Shown: in pieces, positions 12,601-25,115 of the stretch
Position numbering within the stretch: the stretch's first letter is position 1
Layout of the letters: each line of letters begins with the position of its first letter
Origin: Phalacrocorax aristotelis
Taxonomy: Eukaryota; Chordata; Aves; Suliformes; Phalacrocoracidae
Length of the DNA stretch: 64,000 bases
Assembly: GCF_949628215.1 (NCBI RefSeq)
Contig: NC_134277.1
Coordinates: 34,175,058-34,239,057 of the forward strand
Direction: 5' to 3'
Made by a program: the position numbers and the translations under genes
Notes under the pieces: model-generated
Told to the model about the DNA's origin: nothing
Databases searched by the model: none
Seen by the model: the letters and a program-made list of their open reading frames with translations, nothing else

Positions 12601-15600
12601 TGGTATCTGAGCAGCTCAGAGGAAAGTTTAAAATGAAATCACAGCAAAAAGTGAGCTCCAATCTCATGTACCCATCTTTGGTTCAAAAAGAATGAAGAAG
12701 CAAGGCATGATACAGGAACAATTATCCCAATTATGTAACTTCTGTCACCTCCTCATGTTATGCATATGTCTTTATGAAAGGAGTTTTAAGGGCAGTATGA
12801 ACTACATCTAGAAATTGAAAGGAAAATATACTCCAGGGAGAGCTTACACTGTATGCTGTATAATTCCATGGCTGAATTCACAAGTGGCACAACCTTTGCT
12901 AAAGGGCGTGTGCTAAGTCACACAAACAGGTCAGAGGGGAACAGGCACATTGATCACATTGGGTCTCCCATTTCTTCTCCATACAGTAACAACAATAAAA
13001 ATTCTCCATAGTGGTGTGTTAATGCCAAGCTTCCTGGCAGCAGCCTGTGAGAGTTATTGTATGTGGAGTCAAGCAGTCCCACAGGTGATGAAGCTGGTGT
13101 GGTTGGGAGCCTGGCAGGAGTGCTGGCAAACTGTCTGTTTGCTTTGCAGACTTTTAGACCAAATTTTATGTGTACATGTGGGGTAATATCTGCTGCCCGA
13201 AGACTGACTGTCCAAGAAACTCACTAAGAGATTTGAGACAAGTGCAGTCTGTTTTCTGATGCTATAGTGTCTGTACCTAGTACCTATATCCCTGGCTTAT
13301 AGCAGGAACAAATCAGCATGAGGTTTGGTGTGTGCCCATATAATCACACAAATCCGAAATACTTTTTAACAATAGATATAATGGCAATAGAATACCTGAA
13401 GTCACAATCCCAAAAAATGTAATTGAAGAGGATTAATGAAGAATGCTACCTGTAAAAACAGCATCAGATCATTGTTAAAATGAGAGAACAGTATGTCCTA
13501 TTGCTGGTGCTGAGACATATAAATTTTGTGATGAACATTTCTCTGCTCCTTAGTTCACCACTCACAAAAGACAGTAATAATTACCTGATTTCTAGATATG
13601 TTGTGAAGCAAAGAAAGTCTCTGTGAAGTGCATTGAGGACACCAGAAAAAAGACACTGAAATCTGTTGAAAAATATAGATTTTTATAACTGCGATGCTGC
13701 TAAAATCATAAATTATTATTTATAAATTAATAATAAATTAAGTCTACTATAAGCATTTACAGCATTTTCTTTAAAATCATGTTTTTAGATGATATTACAG
13801 TTGGTCACAAAACATCAGTGCTAGGCTTTCAAAGGCCTAGCTTCTTCAGTCCAGCGGGCGTTCCCAGAGCTGCTGCTGAGCTGCTTCCTAGTCCTGTGAG
13901 CATCGGCATTGCCTGAGCCCCCCTGGCTGCCAGCTCCTGGGCTCCTTCCCTGGCCAAGCTTCTCTATGATCCTCAGCATAGGTGTTTTCAGAGGATGTCA
14001 CCAGACTCATGTCCCACCAAGAGGGGCTTTTGTGATGGGGCATCTTCCCTCCCCTCTGCACTCACGGTTTGAGAATTCCACTATTTTTATGGGAAGACAT
14101 GCTGCTGTCAATTTTAGACATGTACATCCCCAGTCTGCCTGATCTGGGAGACATGTCTATTCTTCTCTGTCCCAGTCACTACCATTCCTGCAGAGAACCC
14201 TGGTCTCCAGGACATTGAACAGAGCTGGGCAGACTTCAGAAGACAGGAGAAACCAGCTTTTCAAATGCTGCTTTCATTCCTCTTCAGAACAAATCTCTCT
14301 ATCTTTTCTTTTTCAATAACATGAGATTAAAACCTTGGGGAAGGGGGCAGAGGGAAATGCTCAGCCTTTTTGTGTTATTATTTTTGTTTCACTTGGTTTT
14401 GGAAACACGGCCAGGTTATTCCCAGGATGAAATATATTCCCCAGTACTCTGTCAGTTGCTGACTGTGTCTGATAGTCCTGTCAGCTTCGCAGCTGCTCTT
14501 AATAGCCATACCCTTCTTGCTGTGGGACTGCACCCCAACCTCCTGGAGCAGTATCTAACTGCCGAGCTACACAGACATGCTTGCTCTGTCTCTCACTCTC
14601 CCAATGGATATTTAACTAACATGTATTTAACTAAAGTGTAAGTCAGAGCTGCTTTCAGTGCCCCCAGTTTTAGTTCCCTCATAGCTGCTTTGAGTTGTCA
14701 TCCCCCTCTGGGCAAGGACTGAGGCTGTGTCTTTCTCAAAGCCTTGCTGATCTAAACACGGGAGAAAAGGCAGAAGCACATTGTTCCAGCTGGTTTTGTG
14801 CATGGTCTAATCCTGGAGGTGTGCTTGGAGAAAACGTGGCAGAATGGGGCCCATGGATGGCATAGATTTGGGTCAGTTGCCTGGGGCTGTGGGTCCTGAA
14901 CCAGGGTTTTGCTCCAAACTGGAATGCCAAAAATCGAGGCAGTTTTGAGGAAATGGATTTAACTTTTCCTCCTAAATTTGAGCAGCAATGTCTACTTCTA
15001 AAATAAGCCAAGCATGAATATTTGTGTAAACTAGATTTTGGCCCGATTGGAATTCGGATCCAAATTCAGAGCTGCATTTAAACTGTAATGTATTTCTAAC
15101 ATTGCTATATGAAAGGAGGGTGAACTGTCCCCAAGGATGAAATGATTACCACCATTCCAATATTCTCTTTTTCTTTTCCAATATATCTTCAAATATATTT
15201 TATAAAGCAGCCAGGTGTGGAACAGCCAGGGACAATCAGGAGAGTTATTTGTGAAAATATGCCTTCTGGGCAGGCTACAGATCACAAAGCGTGAGCAACA
15301 GCAAGCTGGACAGGAGAGCCCTGGCTTCTGAGGTAAAGGCAACTATACCTGGTATCTTCCATGAACTGGACACCCAGAAGGGCCAGGGTCAAATATGTCC
15401 TGTGCTGTGGATTAAAATAGCAACAGGTGGGATTCCTGATGGTGTTTTGGTAGGCTCTTAAAAGACTAAACATATTCTTTCATTTCCCTGTGCCAAATAA
15501 TAAAATGCAAGGAAAAGTCCTCACTGCCTGTCGTAGAGTTGGTTTGTTTTGTCTGCAGAATTTTTGTCTATCTTACTCCCTACTACAGCATCTCCTTCCT

Positions 15601-16954
15601 TTTTATCTCACACACTTTCTGTGTATGTTATAGCCCACATGAATATCGATACTAAAAATAAAGTTGCATTAGCTGTATATGTCCTGAGAGGGCAAGTATA
15701 CAAAGAGAAGTTCATAAAGCCAACAGAAGATATAATTTAAGAGTCATGTTCCCCTGAACAATTAATCGAGGTTAAGAATAAGAATAAAGTACACTCATTT
15801 AAACTTGTCTTTCTAGCTATAGCTTTTATTCCCATTTGATTTCATTTATTTTTCCACCATAACCTTTGCCTCATTTGAATTACTGTTTCCCACAATCAAA
15901 TATGTTAGTATAATGGTAAAGATTTCCAGAAGGACTTTTTTTCCCTCTGCTACTTCAGGAAAGGCTCTGCATGTAAACTGCTATATGACTGCATGCAAAG
16001 TACACACACTAAACATGATACGCTTATTTTATCATTTGTAGCTAAAGAGATTTAATTATTTAAGTGGATGTAATTTAATGTTATGGCATCCCTCAAATTG
16101 CAGTACTGAAATTACTTTAATCTATACTTTGGCTGGGGAAAAGCATGAGAAATCTAAAAGCTCACAAAAAAACCCCTGAAACCTAGAAAGGAGCCACTTC
16201 TATGGGTTGTGCAGAAGTCCTCATTACATCTTTTCAGGAAGCAGTAGTACAAGTTCCACTTTTTCAAGAGCTTTGTTATCTGTTGAACTTTTTATGGGCT
16301 CTTTATCATGTCATCACTTAGAGTGGTTTGCCACTAGCCTGCTTATGTGTCAAAATTGAAATGGGGGCTCTAGGCAAGCTACATCACATACTGTGCCTTC
16401 TACAGCCTGTGCGAAAAGGGAGGCAGTAGGCGGTCCGTCCTTTCAGGGACATTGAGTGCTGAACTTTTGCTGCTTTTAATCTTAACGAAAGTCTCTTAAT
16501 TAGAAGTTGTGAATCTTTTCCCATTGTTTACATGCCTCTCAAAGCCAGCAGCAACAACAAAGCAGTGACAGAGTTGTGTGAAAATAGCAACAACAAACCA
16601 CTGTATTCAGACTCTTAAATATTATACATTTTAAAACAAAAACCTCTCTAGATTCACATCTGTGCTTTCTAGCAACCAGTACTCTCTGCGAAAATCAGTC
16701 CGAGTTCCTTCAAGAGTAGTTCATTAAGAATCTGTGCTTTATAAACTGGGTGTGGTATCCTGTTTTTTTTAATGACTTAAGCACATTTTGAGCTAAGTAG
16801 ACTAGCTGTCTAATACTTTTGCTAGAATGGAAATACCAAAGTCAGCTCTCATTATTACCGGAATCTTTTCTATGAGAAGCCATCACAAACAGAAGTTCGT
16901 CATATCTGGATTTAAATAAATTTAGCTTCTTAGTAATTCTATAATGACCATGGG

Positions 16955-17080
16955 CTACCTCCTATTCCCACTGAAGTCAGTGGGATTGCTGCCATTAACT
17001 TCAATAAGCTTGGGATTTGGTTTCCTTTCATCAAAGATTGTTCCAAATGTAGAGCCCTGCAGCTTCAGTTAGGTATATGC
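16955..17080. repeat. Ancient interspersed repeat remnant (CR1-like)
   Basis: 'tcccactgaagtcagtggga' is followed by 'gccattaacttcaataagc' and 'ttgggatttggtttcc'. This is the inverted 'gaagtcaatggga / cattgacttcaatggg' core of the old repeat found elsewhere here, now diverged. Confidence 0.5.
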
Positions 17081-20000
17081 CTCCATCCCAGTTTAGCGTG
17101 AAGTTAAAAGGACTTCTTGCAATAAACTAAAGCATTTGACTTCCTTTTAAAGCCACCTCCTGCTACCACCCGTTGAGACTAGGAGAGCTGCCCTGGTTTT
17201 TTGGGTTTATGAGTATGTTTCTTTTTCCACTGTGGATGACTATGTTAGCTGCTCCAAAGTTATTCCTCCAACAACCCGGAACCTCTGTGGGAACGGAGGT
17301 GGAGTGGTTTGATCTTAGTCTGTCATCCTGCCTCTAGAAGAACCATGAGGAGAAAGCTACATTTTCTCTCTAGATGCCTGGCACTAATAATAGCTAATGC
17401 AAAGAGGAGCTTAAAGCAGTAAGCAGACCCTGTGAATATAAGTTGAACAGCTCATCTGTGCATACTGTACCTACAAAACCAACCTGCTGCTAGAAAAATC
17501 TTATGTCAACTTAAACGCTCCTGGAACAGAAATTATTTTTTCTTACTTATATTCTGCTTTAAGATACACCAGAAAAGACAATCAAACAGTTGCTTGGACA
17601 GTGAAACAGCAGCTAAAAGAGCCTGACTCCAAAATCTCTGTTTTTATCAAGGCAGCTTTGTCCATTGCTCCCATTTCTGTAGTTACAGAAGGTACTAATT
17701 ATTCTACCTCCCAATCATAGTTTGTTCCAAGTTTGGATGGAGAGAGAAATCCTTACAGAACTCTGTTTATTCAGTTAATGCCAAGGAGGAAAGAGAGTTG
17801 CCTCAAAGCTGGTGAAAAATAGTGTGAGCAATAATAGGGAACAGGAAGAAAGCAATGCAAACTGATCTTCAAAATGGTGTGTGGCAACACACAGACAAGG
17901 TAAGTCAATCAAGCAGAGCAGAATGAAAACATCTGAAAAATGGTCTTACTCAAACTGCAGCCTTCTGCAATACTTGTAGAGCACAGCATCCCATCCGCTC
18001 TGCATACAAGCAGTTCTTGAGTGCTTTTACTATGACTGGCAGAAACCCATTTGCTCTTGTATGAGGTTTGGGAGGTTCCTACCAAACAGATTCAGTACAT
18101 TCCATAGGGTAGCTTGCCTGAAAATAGGTTTTTAAGAAGCAAGGTTTTAGTTAGAATTAACGTTCATGTATGCAGTATGTCAGAAGCCTGACCAAAACCT
18201 ACTGAAATAGAAATAATTCTTTAGTTATTACAGTCAGCTGTGAATAAGACCTCCAGAGGGCTCAGACTTTAAATGCCCAAACTCTGAGGATGTCTCTCTC
18301 TCCCACAGGGATTTATTACTGAAACAGAAACCCACTACTGAAGACAGCCATCCCTGGCATATTAATATGTTTGACTTATTTCCAAAGGTGTTTGATTTGC
18401 TATTTGTATCTGTGTCTGTAATAAGCAAGTGGTTTTAATGTGTGTAGGAGAAGAGTAGTGGCTCTTAACATGTGAAACATGAGTCTCCATGGGAATGTAA
18501 CAAACCTGGCTGAACAACAGCACTGCTTGCATTTCTATATATGTATCTGTCTTGCTCCTGCTTCTGTCATCTTACCCCTTGGATGATACATAACATCAGT
18601 ATTGGCTCACTTTTCTGTCTGCTTTCTTCATGTGATCTAATTAGAGTGTGCCCTCCATGATAAAATATTCCCATATAAGCTAGATTTGTGCTTTTGCTTG
18701 TTTATATCTCTGTGCATCATTTAGCCCCAAAATGTATTTTGCAGCAATTTATTGCAGTAAATCTGAAGAGCAGACTTCAGCAATTTTACATTTGATCAAG
18801 CGTTATTTCTCAACTGAAACTGCTTTGAAATTGTTTTGAAACTGTAAAACAAAGATGGGAATGTAAAGCATACCGTGAAATCAGAGGAGAGTTCAAGGAT
18901 AATAGAACAGTAACTCACAGAGATGTTCTGGAAAAATGTTCTGTGCTATAAAAGACAGATTATTGTCTTTGTCTTTTCCGATTACTGAATTAATCTGTAT
19001 TGTTCTGCAGGGACATGGTGGTTGCTCATTGGTTTTGAAGCACAGTTTTACTCAGAAGGTATTTATTTGTGGCAAACACACCTTTAAGTTATGCAGCAGC
19101 ATTCTCCACTCTGTTGAGCACTGTTTAAAATGTTGTTCATGGTGCTCAGAACAGAACAGAATGCAGCCCTATAGGTGTTTTAGCCAAAGGCTAGATTGTG
19201 ACCACTTCATTCCTGCTGGGGAGTAGTTTCTCAAATGAGAAACATCATTGAAGAGAGCAAGAGTGTAATTTATTTGTGTGAGTAACTTATTACAACATTT
19301 TTTGTTCTCCGTTGGCTTTTCTCCTACATATGATCCATGTGCAAGAAATAACAGCTTTAGTTTTCACATTAAAAAGTTGAACCTGCAGGGGTAATGAGGT
19401 GTGTGGAGGGGTTTCCAGTCACTTGTGAACTAACCTGGAAATTACTAAGCTGCGGAGATCTTCCCAGAATGCTGCTTCTACAAAATAATTTATTTCTCAG
19501 AGTACAGAACTGTCAAGAGTGTGATTGACAAAAATAAACTTCAGTCATTAAAGTAAGCAGCTAAACCACCAAGTACCCACAGAGGATGAGCTTGTTGAGT
19601 CAGAAGATGTTACTTTAATGAAGTCACTTTAAAAAGTAGAATTGTATTTTAAGATAAATTAGATTAGATGGATATCTGCCAAACTACCATGGCTGTATTT
19701 AGGTTAGCTACCCATCCAAATGCCAGATTACATGAGCGTAGAGTACTATAATGCTCCATATATGTCTATCTCTGGCTCTGTACATACCACAGCTATGAAT
19801 ATATGTACCATCATGGAATCGAAACAATAGGGGAGCTGATTCTTAGCTGTATATAGTATTTTAGCTCCACTGAATGTAAAGTCTGATGATGATTTTCCTC
19901 CAGGGAAAATCCTGGCCTCCCTAAAGTTAGTCTTCAGTAATTGCATGCACCAGCCCTAGGAGGGTCCAGCCGCACTCTTGGGATGTGCAGATAGATGCAG

Positions 20001-23000
20001 CAAGCTTCAACTGAGGGGTGACCATATTGTGTCTAGACCTTGAAGAGGTTTCTTTGCTCAAGTGTTCTCAGTGGTTTAGCATGTCACCAAGTACCTGTGA
20101 GGCCATTCAGAGGCAGGCAGGTGTGAAAAATGGCAGTCTTACGGTCCCTGCAGAATTTTCAGCAAATAAGCATCAGCACAGAGGCCGTGACTTCACACTT
20201 CAGCATTTCATTTTTTTAATCCAGTCTCTAATCCATTTATTCTACGAAGTGAAACATTCCAAAATTACAAAGGGATTTATGTTCCTTGAACATGTGTGAG
20301 CTGGCTGGAAAGACTTGCGAATTCTTCATACCTTTTGCTATAGCTAACTTTTGGTCCATCTTCACAGCAGAGTTGACTAACCTGTATTTCCCACACCTCT
20401 TCAAACCTCTCAGCTTCAGGCTGCTTTCTGATATAAATGATACCCAATGAGAATGGCTTTTTTCAGAAGAAAATTGCAATAGAAATGTCAAAACATGAGG
20501 ATAACTACAGCGGGAAAACACTCTTAATGTGTGCCAAACACTAACTTACGGAAGCTGACCAGGTTCTCATAAATGACTATTGACCCTGGCAAGAGGGTGG
20601 TGATTTTTCTCACTGCTAACATTAATGATAATTCCATAAAGTGGCAATAATAATTAAATAAATACAGAGGCAGTGGTGTTAACTAGGTTAGGTAGTGGTA
20701 GTCACTGTGACTGTGCTTATTTTGTTACATTGGTGTAGCCAAGAAAAACCTTATCTTATGAAAACAGTAGTTCCCAAAATGCACTCCTTTTAGAGAAATT
20801 AATTCTCTTCAACACGGGTTTCCAAAATAAATACAACACTATATTTTAAATTTACTTATCCAAATCTATCAGGACACTCTAACCAAGCAATAACCCAAAT
20901 CAGGATAACCTTAGTTAGCATGTTACCCCTTAGCTATGAAGCTGCTGTTAGTTCCACTTATGGTATGTCTTCATATGTTAATACAACGTGGTTTAGCTCA
21001 CTCTCTTTGAGTTTTCTTTTTTTTTCAATAGAGCTGGAAAGAATGTTTTCACCAAATGGAGTGCATTCCAAGAGTGATGGTTTTCTGTTGGAGTTATGAA
21101 TTTGAAAAGGATCACTACCTCCCATTGAACAGGCCCCAGAATTTATGTACTTTCTTTGGCCAACATTTGAATCTGGCTCTGAAGCCAGATATGAGAAACA
21201 AAGCATGCTGGAAGATTATCTTTGTTTTCTTGGTTTCTTAGCCTATGTATATACTGCATAGAGGAAAATATACGCTACTTGTTCATTTGACAGCTTCCAT
21301 CCTTTTAGATGCCTTTCCTGACCTCTCTTCCCTATCTGTACTCCCTTCATGCACCTTCTAAGCAGCTTGGGATGTGTGCCACATGGTAAAAGGAAGAAAT
21401 AGATTTTACATTATACAGAGAAACGGTCCAGGTTCTTTTTTATCTGAATCACATGAAAACCTAAACGCCAAAACCACTTCTTTCCCCATCCGCCTTCAAC
21501 CTCCCCCAGCCCTTCTGAAAATAGTAAAATATTGTTATTGCGAGGTTAAACATTGACACAGACATCTCAAATTTTTGGACTCCCTTTGGTACAGGAAAAA
21601 AAAATGTTGATTAATTCTTTGATTTCTTCTCAATCAAAATTTAGTTCCAAATGCAAGTTGAAGAGCTTTAGAGAACCTATCCTTCACCAGAAAGGCCCTT
21701 GTTTATTGCAGAAGCTGGAACAATCTTTCCTCCTGATACTTTCACTTCACTGTAGCAGAAGTTGCCTTAATTCAGTCATTCTGATGCTCTGTACTTTTAG
21801 AAGAATCCCTGGAGGTCCCTCAACCCCTTCAAAAGAAAGAAATAACAAACTGAAAGTCGCCTTTAATCTTTAAAAAAGATTAAAGTTAAATTTAAAAAAT
21901 TACATTAAAGTTTCAAAGTCAGCCACAATGTCTTGAGTCCATTTCGTCAGCTATATCCATTATATAAGACACCTAGAAACACAATGAATAGCTGATGAAG
22001 TCTGCAGTTTCCATACTATATCTATCGCACTTACACAAATTTGTTTTATGTATTTCTTCTGTGCTTTCTTGTAGGAGAAGTACCTTTTTGTTTTCTTCCT
22101 AGGACACCGTACCTGACAATGGGTCAAAACTGGCATGAATACTTGCAGCAGTTGTTAAAGTATCCATGAGATGGTCTCAGCACCCTATGAAGCCAACCCA
22201 GCAGAAGAGCTCCAAAACTGGTATTTAAAGTTTTTCCAGATTAGAAATACCCCAGGGGCCAATAGTATGATCTGCTCTTCCTCAAGGATACCTCATCTAT
22301 TGAAGCTGTTCCATGGATTAGTGAGCAGGGGTACAACTGCAGCTTTGGGACCTAAAAAGGTGATTGTGTAAGAAGTTAAAGTGCAGAAGGAAGTAAAATA
22401 TACTAGGTTATTAGAGCTAGAGCTGGGATGTTTCTGGTTCACATCAGAGAAAAACCCCCGGGAAGGAGCTATGCCCACCAAGCCTTCAGGCTGGTCCAAG
22501 AAAACTTCATTTCTGCAAAGAGTTCAATGCATTCAAATTCTTTCCCATGCAAGCAGTGGATCAAAGACTTTCCTGCTCTGCCGTACAACACAGAGTCGCC
22601 AGGCTCACGACACAGGCCAAATGAAAGCAATTTTGGGTGGGATCTCTAAGAAGGTCACACCCCTTGGCTAGTTAGAAAAGCATTAGCTTCTTCAGCAGAA
22701 CTGTGGAAAGAAATCCTGTGAGAAGTTTGCAGCCCTCTTAAACACATGTATGCCTAGCTCACATTTAGGTGTTAGATCCTGGTGGATGCTTTATCATGCT
22801 GTTCCCTATGACTGAGCAGACATAGAGCTTGGCTGTAGTGCCTTCTTTTTCTGCTTTAGGCTATACTCCCTCACATCAGTTACATGACGCAGAGGTGGTG
22901 GGGGATCAGCAGTAGTAACGATCCTCCTATACAACTTCACCATCAGGACTCATCTTGGCTTTCTCTGTATTCCAGCTCAGTGCCTGGATTTCTCACATGC

Positions 23001-24935
23001 TGGGGTGAAAGACATTCAGTTGTTCAGAAGCACACTTGCCATTCATTACCGGATACCCTACTGGACACCCTCACAGGGTGAGACCACGATCTTTTCTTAG
23101 CTGATCTGCCTTAAAGCCACTAAGCTCCTTTTGGTAAATAGCTGGAGTGTGACTTTCAAGCCAAAGGAAATTGCAGCCTTCTACTCTGGGTATGTATTTA
23201 CAGTAGTGAGAGGAGATTAAAGCATTGGCAGCAGCTCTGAGCAGACCAAGGAGATGGGTACTTGAGAATGGTCAGAGATGGAATGAAGAGATGAGAACTT
23301 TAAAGAAGGGAAAAAGTTTTAATTGGGATTTCCACTGTGTGAAAATAAACAGAAAATGTTTCCTCACAGCATCATCATTTGATAGGCAAACATTAAGATT
23401 TATTAACTAATAATCCTACAAGACAGTGATCAATAAAAGAATATGATAAAAGGAATGTAAAATTTTATTATTCTTCAGTTGGATACAGCTTTTCCAGCCA
23501 GGGCTATAGGGATATAAACTGTCAAGTAAAATGATTCATCTTTAACACCTGTTTCATTTGAGGGATTCCTTTGCTTAAAATGAGTCTCCAGAATGTTTCT
23601 AGCATCTCTACTATCAAGGGGGAAAGGAAGGTTATTGCAGCCTCCAAAGTTAGCCGGATGCATAAGCGAGGTTGCTGCAGCAACCTCCAATAAAAGTGGA
23701 CCCCAGAGTCAGAGATGTACTTTTGTTAGCTGGCAAAGACCTGGGGAAAATGTAAATCTGCCTTTCTGTATAAGTCTGCATTTCCCTCTCTTTCTGTTTA
23801 TTGCATTCATAATGTTTTCTGTCACCACTTTAGCTGAAAATAATATTGAAAAGGCTTTTCTCAGTTTCATCTGCAGTAGATTTATGTATAATATCACAGC
23901 TGACCACCGGTGATACCCTAGATTTGGAAGATAAATGTTTCAAGTGAACTCTTCTGTGCGTGCTTGGCTTTTTCCTCTCTCTCCAAGAAATTTTCCATAC
24001 CACAAAGAAAACAATGCAGAACATTGACTAGGGATATTGCAGCAGTGCTTCAGAGTTAAGAAATTCTTTCTGTTTTTCTTAGAGTTTTAACATCCACCTC
24101 TGATCACTGTGAAATCTAGTGTGAACCCAAAGAGTTGTGAGACAGGGTCTGCAGATGTTTAAAGAGAGGAATTAGCTCTCAGTTTCTTCTCAGGCTAAGG
24201 TGAGTGAGAGAAGAGAGTCACACTGACTACCCTGAAAACAGATGAGGTCACCCACTTCTTATGCCATTTAGTGCCTTGGTCCTGCATCTTCCTCAGGGAA
24301 AGAAATAGAAAACGGTAATTCAGAAAAACTGGGTCTTGCTATGGACTGGGTTGAGAAGCTTACCTTGTGCCTGTACAAACTGAGCAGGCAGCAAGCTGTT
24401 TGTATCCATAGGTCCTGTGCATCTCAGAGGGATAGTTAATACACAGTACGTACAGTTGCTACCTATTCATGGTCTGGTTTTTTGAGTATTGGGAGAAATC
24501 TGAACAAAAGAAGGCATTAGTTACAATAGTAAAGTAATCTAAACCCAGCAAAAACTCAGAGGATGAAAGGAAAATAAACGATGCACTTGACTGTGCTTCA
24601 GCAGGTTAAAAGTTTATAAAAGGAGCACTTGCAGCACAGAGCGAGCAGTACAAATGGGACATGAAGAGGACTTGTGGCAACACAGGGCACAGCAGGGAGG
24701 GTTAAGGCTGAAGGGCATGTGAGAGAAAACTTGGAGGATGCCAGGGTTCAATAGTTAACAGGGAATTTATGAGGGCTGATAGCTGTTGGCCCTACATTCT
24801 TCCCTTCCTAAAGGCGCTGCCTTGCTCAGGGGAGGTTTTAATCTCTTTCACTCTCTGCTCCATCTGTTTATGCGAAGTGTGAAATGTCCATGTCCCACTT
24901 CTTACTGAGGCAAACATCTGTAATCCTCACCTCTT

Positions 24936-25115
24936 GGAAGGGAAGGGAAGGGAAGGGAAGGGAAGGGAAGGGAAGGGAAGGGAAGGGAAGGGAAGGGAAG
25001 GGAAGGGAAGGGAAGGGAAGGGAAGGGAAGGGAAGGGAAGGGAAGGGAAGGGAAGGGAAGGGAAGGGAAGGGAAGGGAAGGGAAGGGAAGGGAAGGGAAG
25101 GGAAGGGAAGGGAAG
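24936..25115 (+). repeat. (GGAAG)36 pentanucleotide microsatellite
   Basis: Thirty-six uninterrupted GGAAG units spanning exactly 180 bases, read as homopurine on the + strand. Any reading frame through it encodes only repeats of a few residues, so the long ORFs across it are not genes. Perfect purity at this length implies recent expansion or assembly smoothing. The true length may differ between individuals or from this assembly. Confidence 0.98.

Larger units (their letters stand above)
7540..24930. other. Gene-free intergenic DNA, HDAC9 side
   Basis: AT-rich sequence with no coding region I can support. ORFs here are short and look like chance openings. It holds a worn repeat at about 16.96 kb, T- and A-runs such as 9046-9072, and a motif-dense AT segment at 9490-9650. 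TWIST1 regulatory elements are known to be spread through this interval in mammals, but I cannot demonstrate conservation from this sequence alone. Confidence 0.7.
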
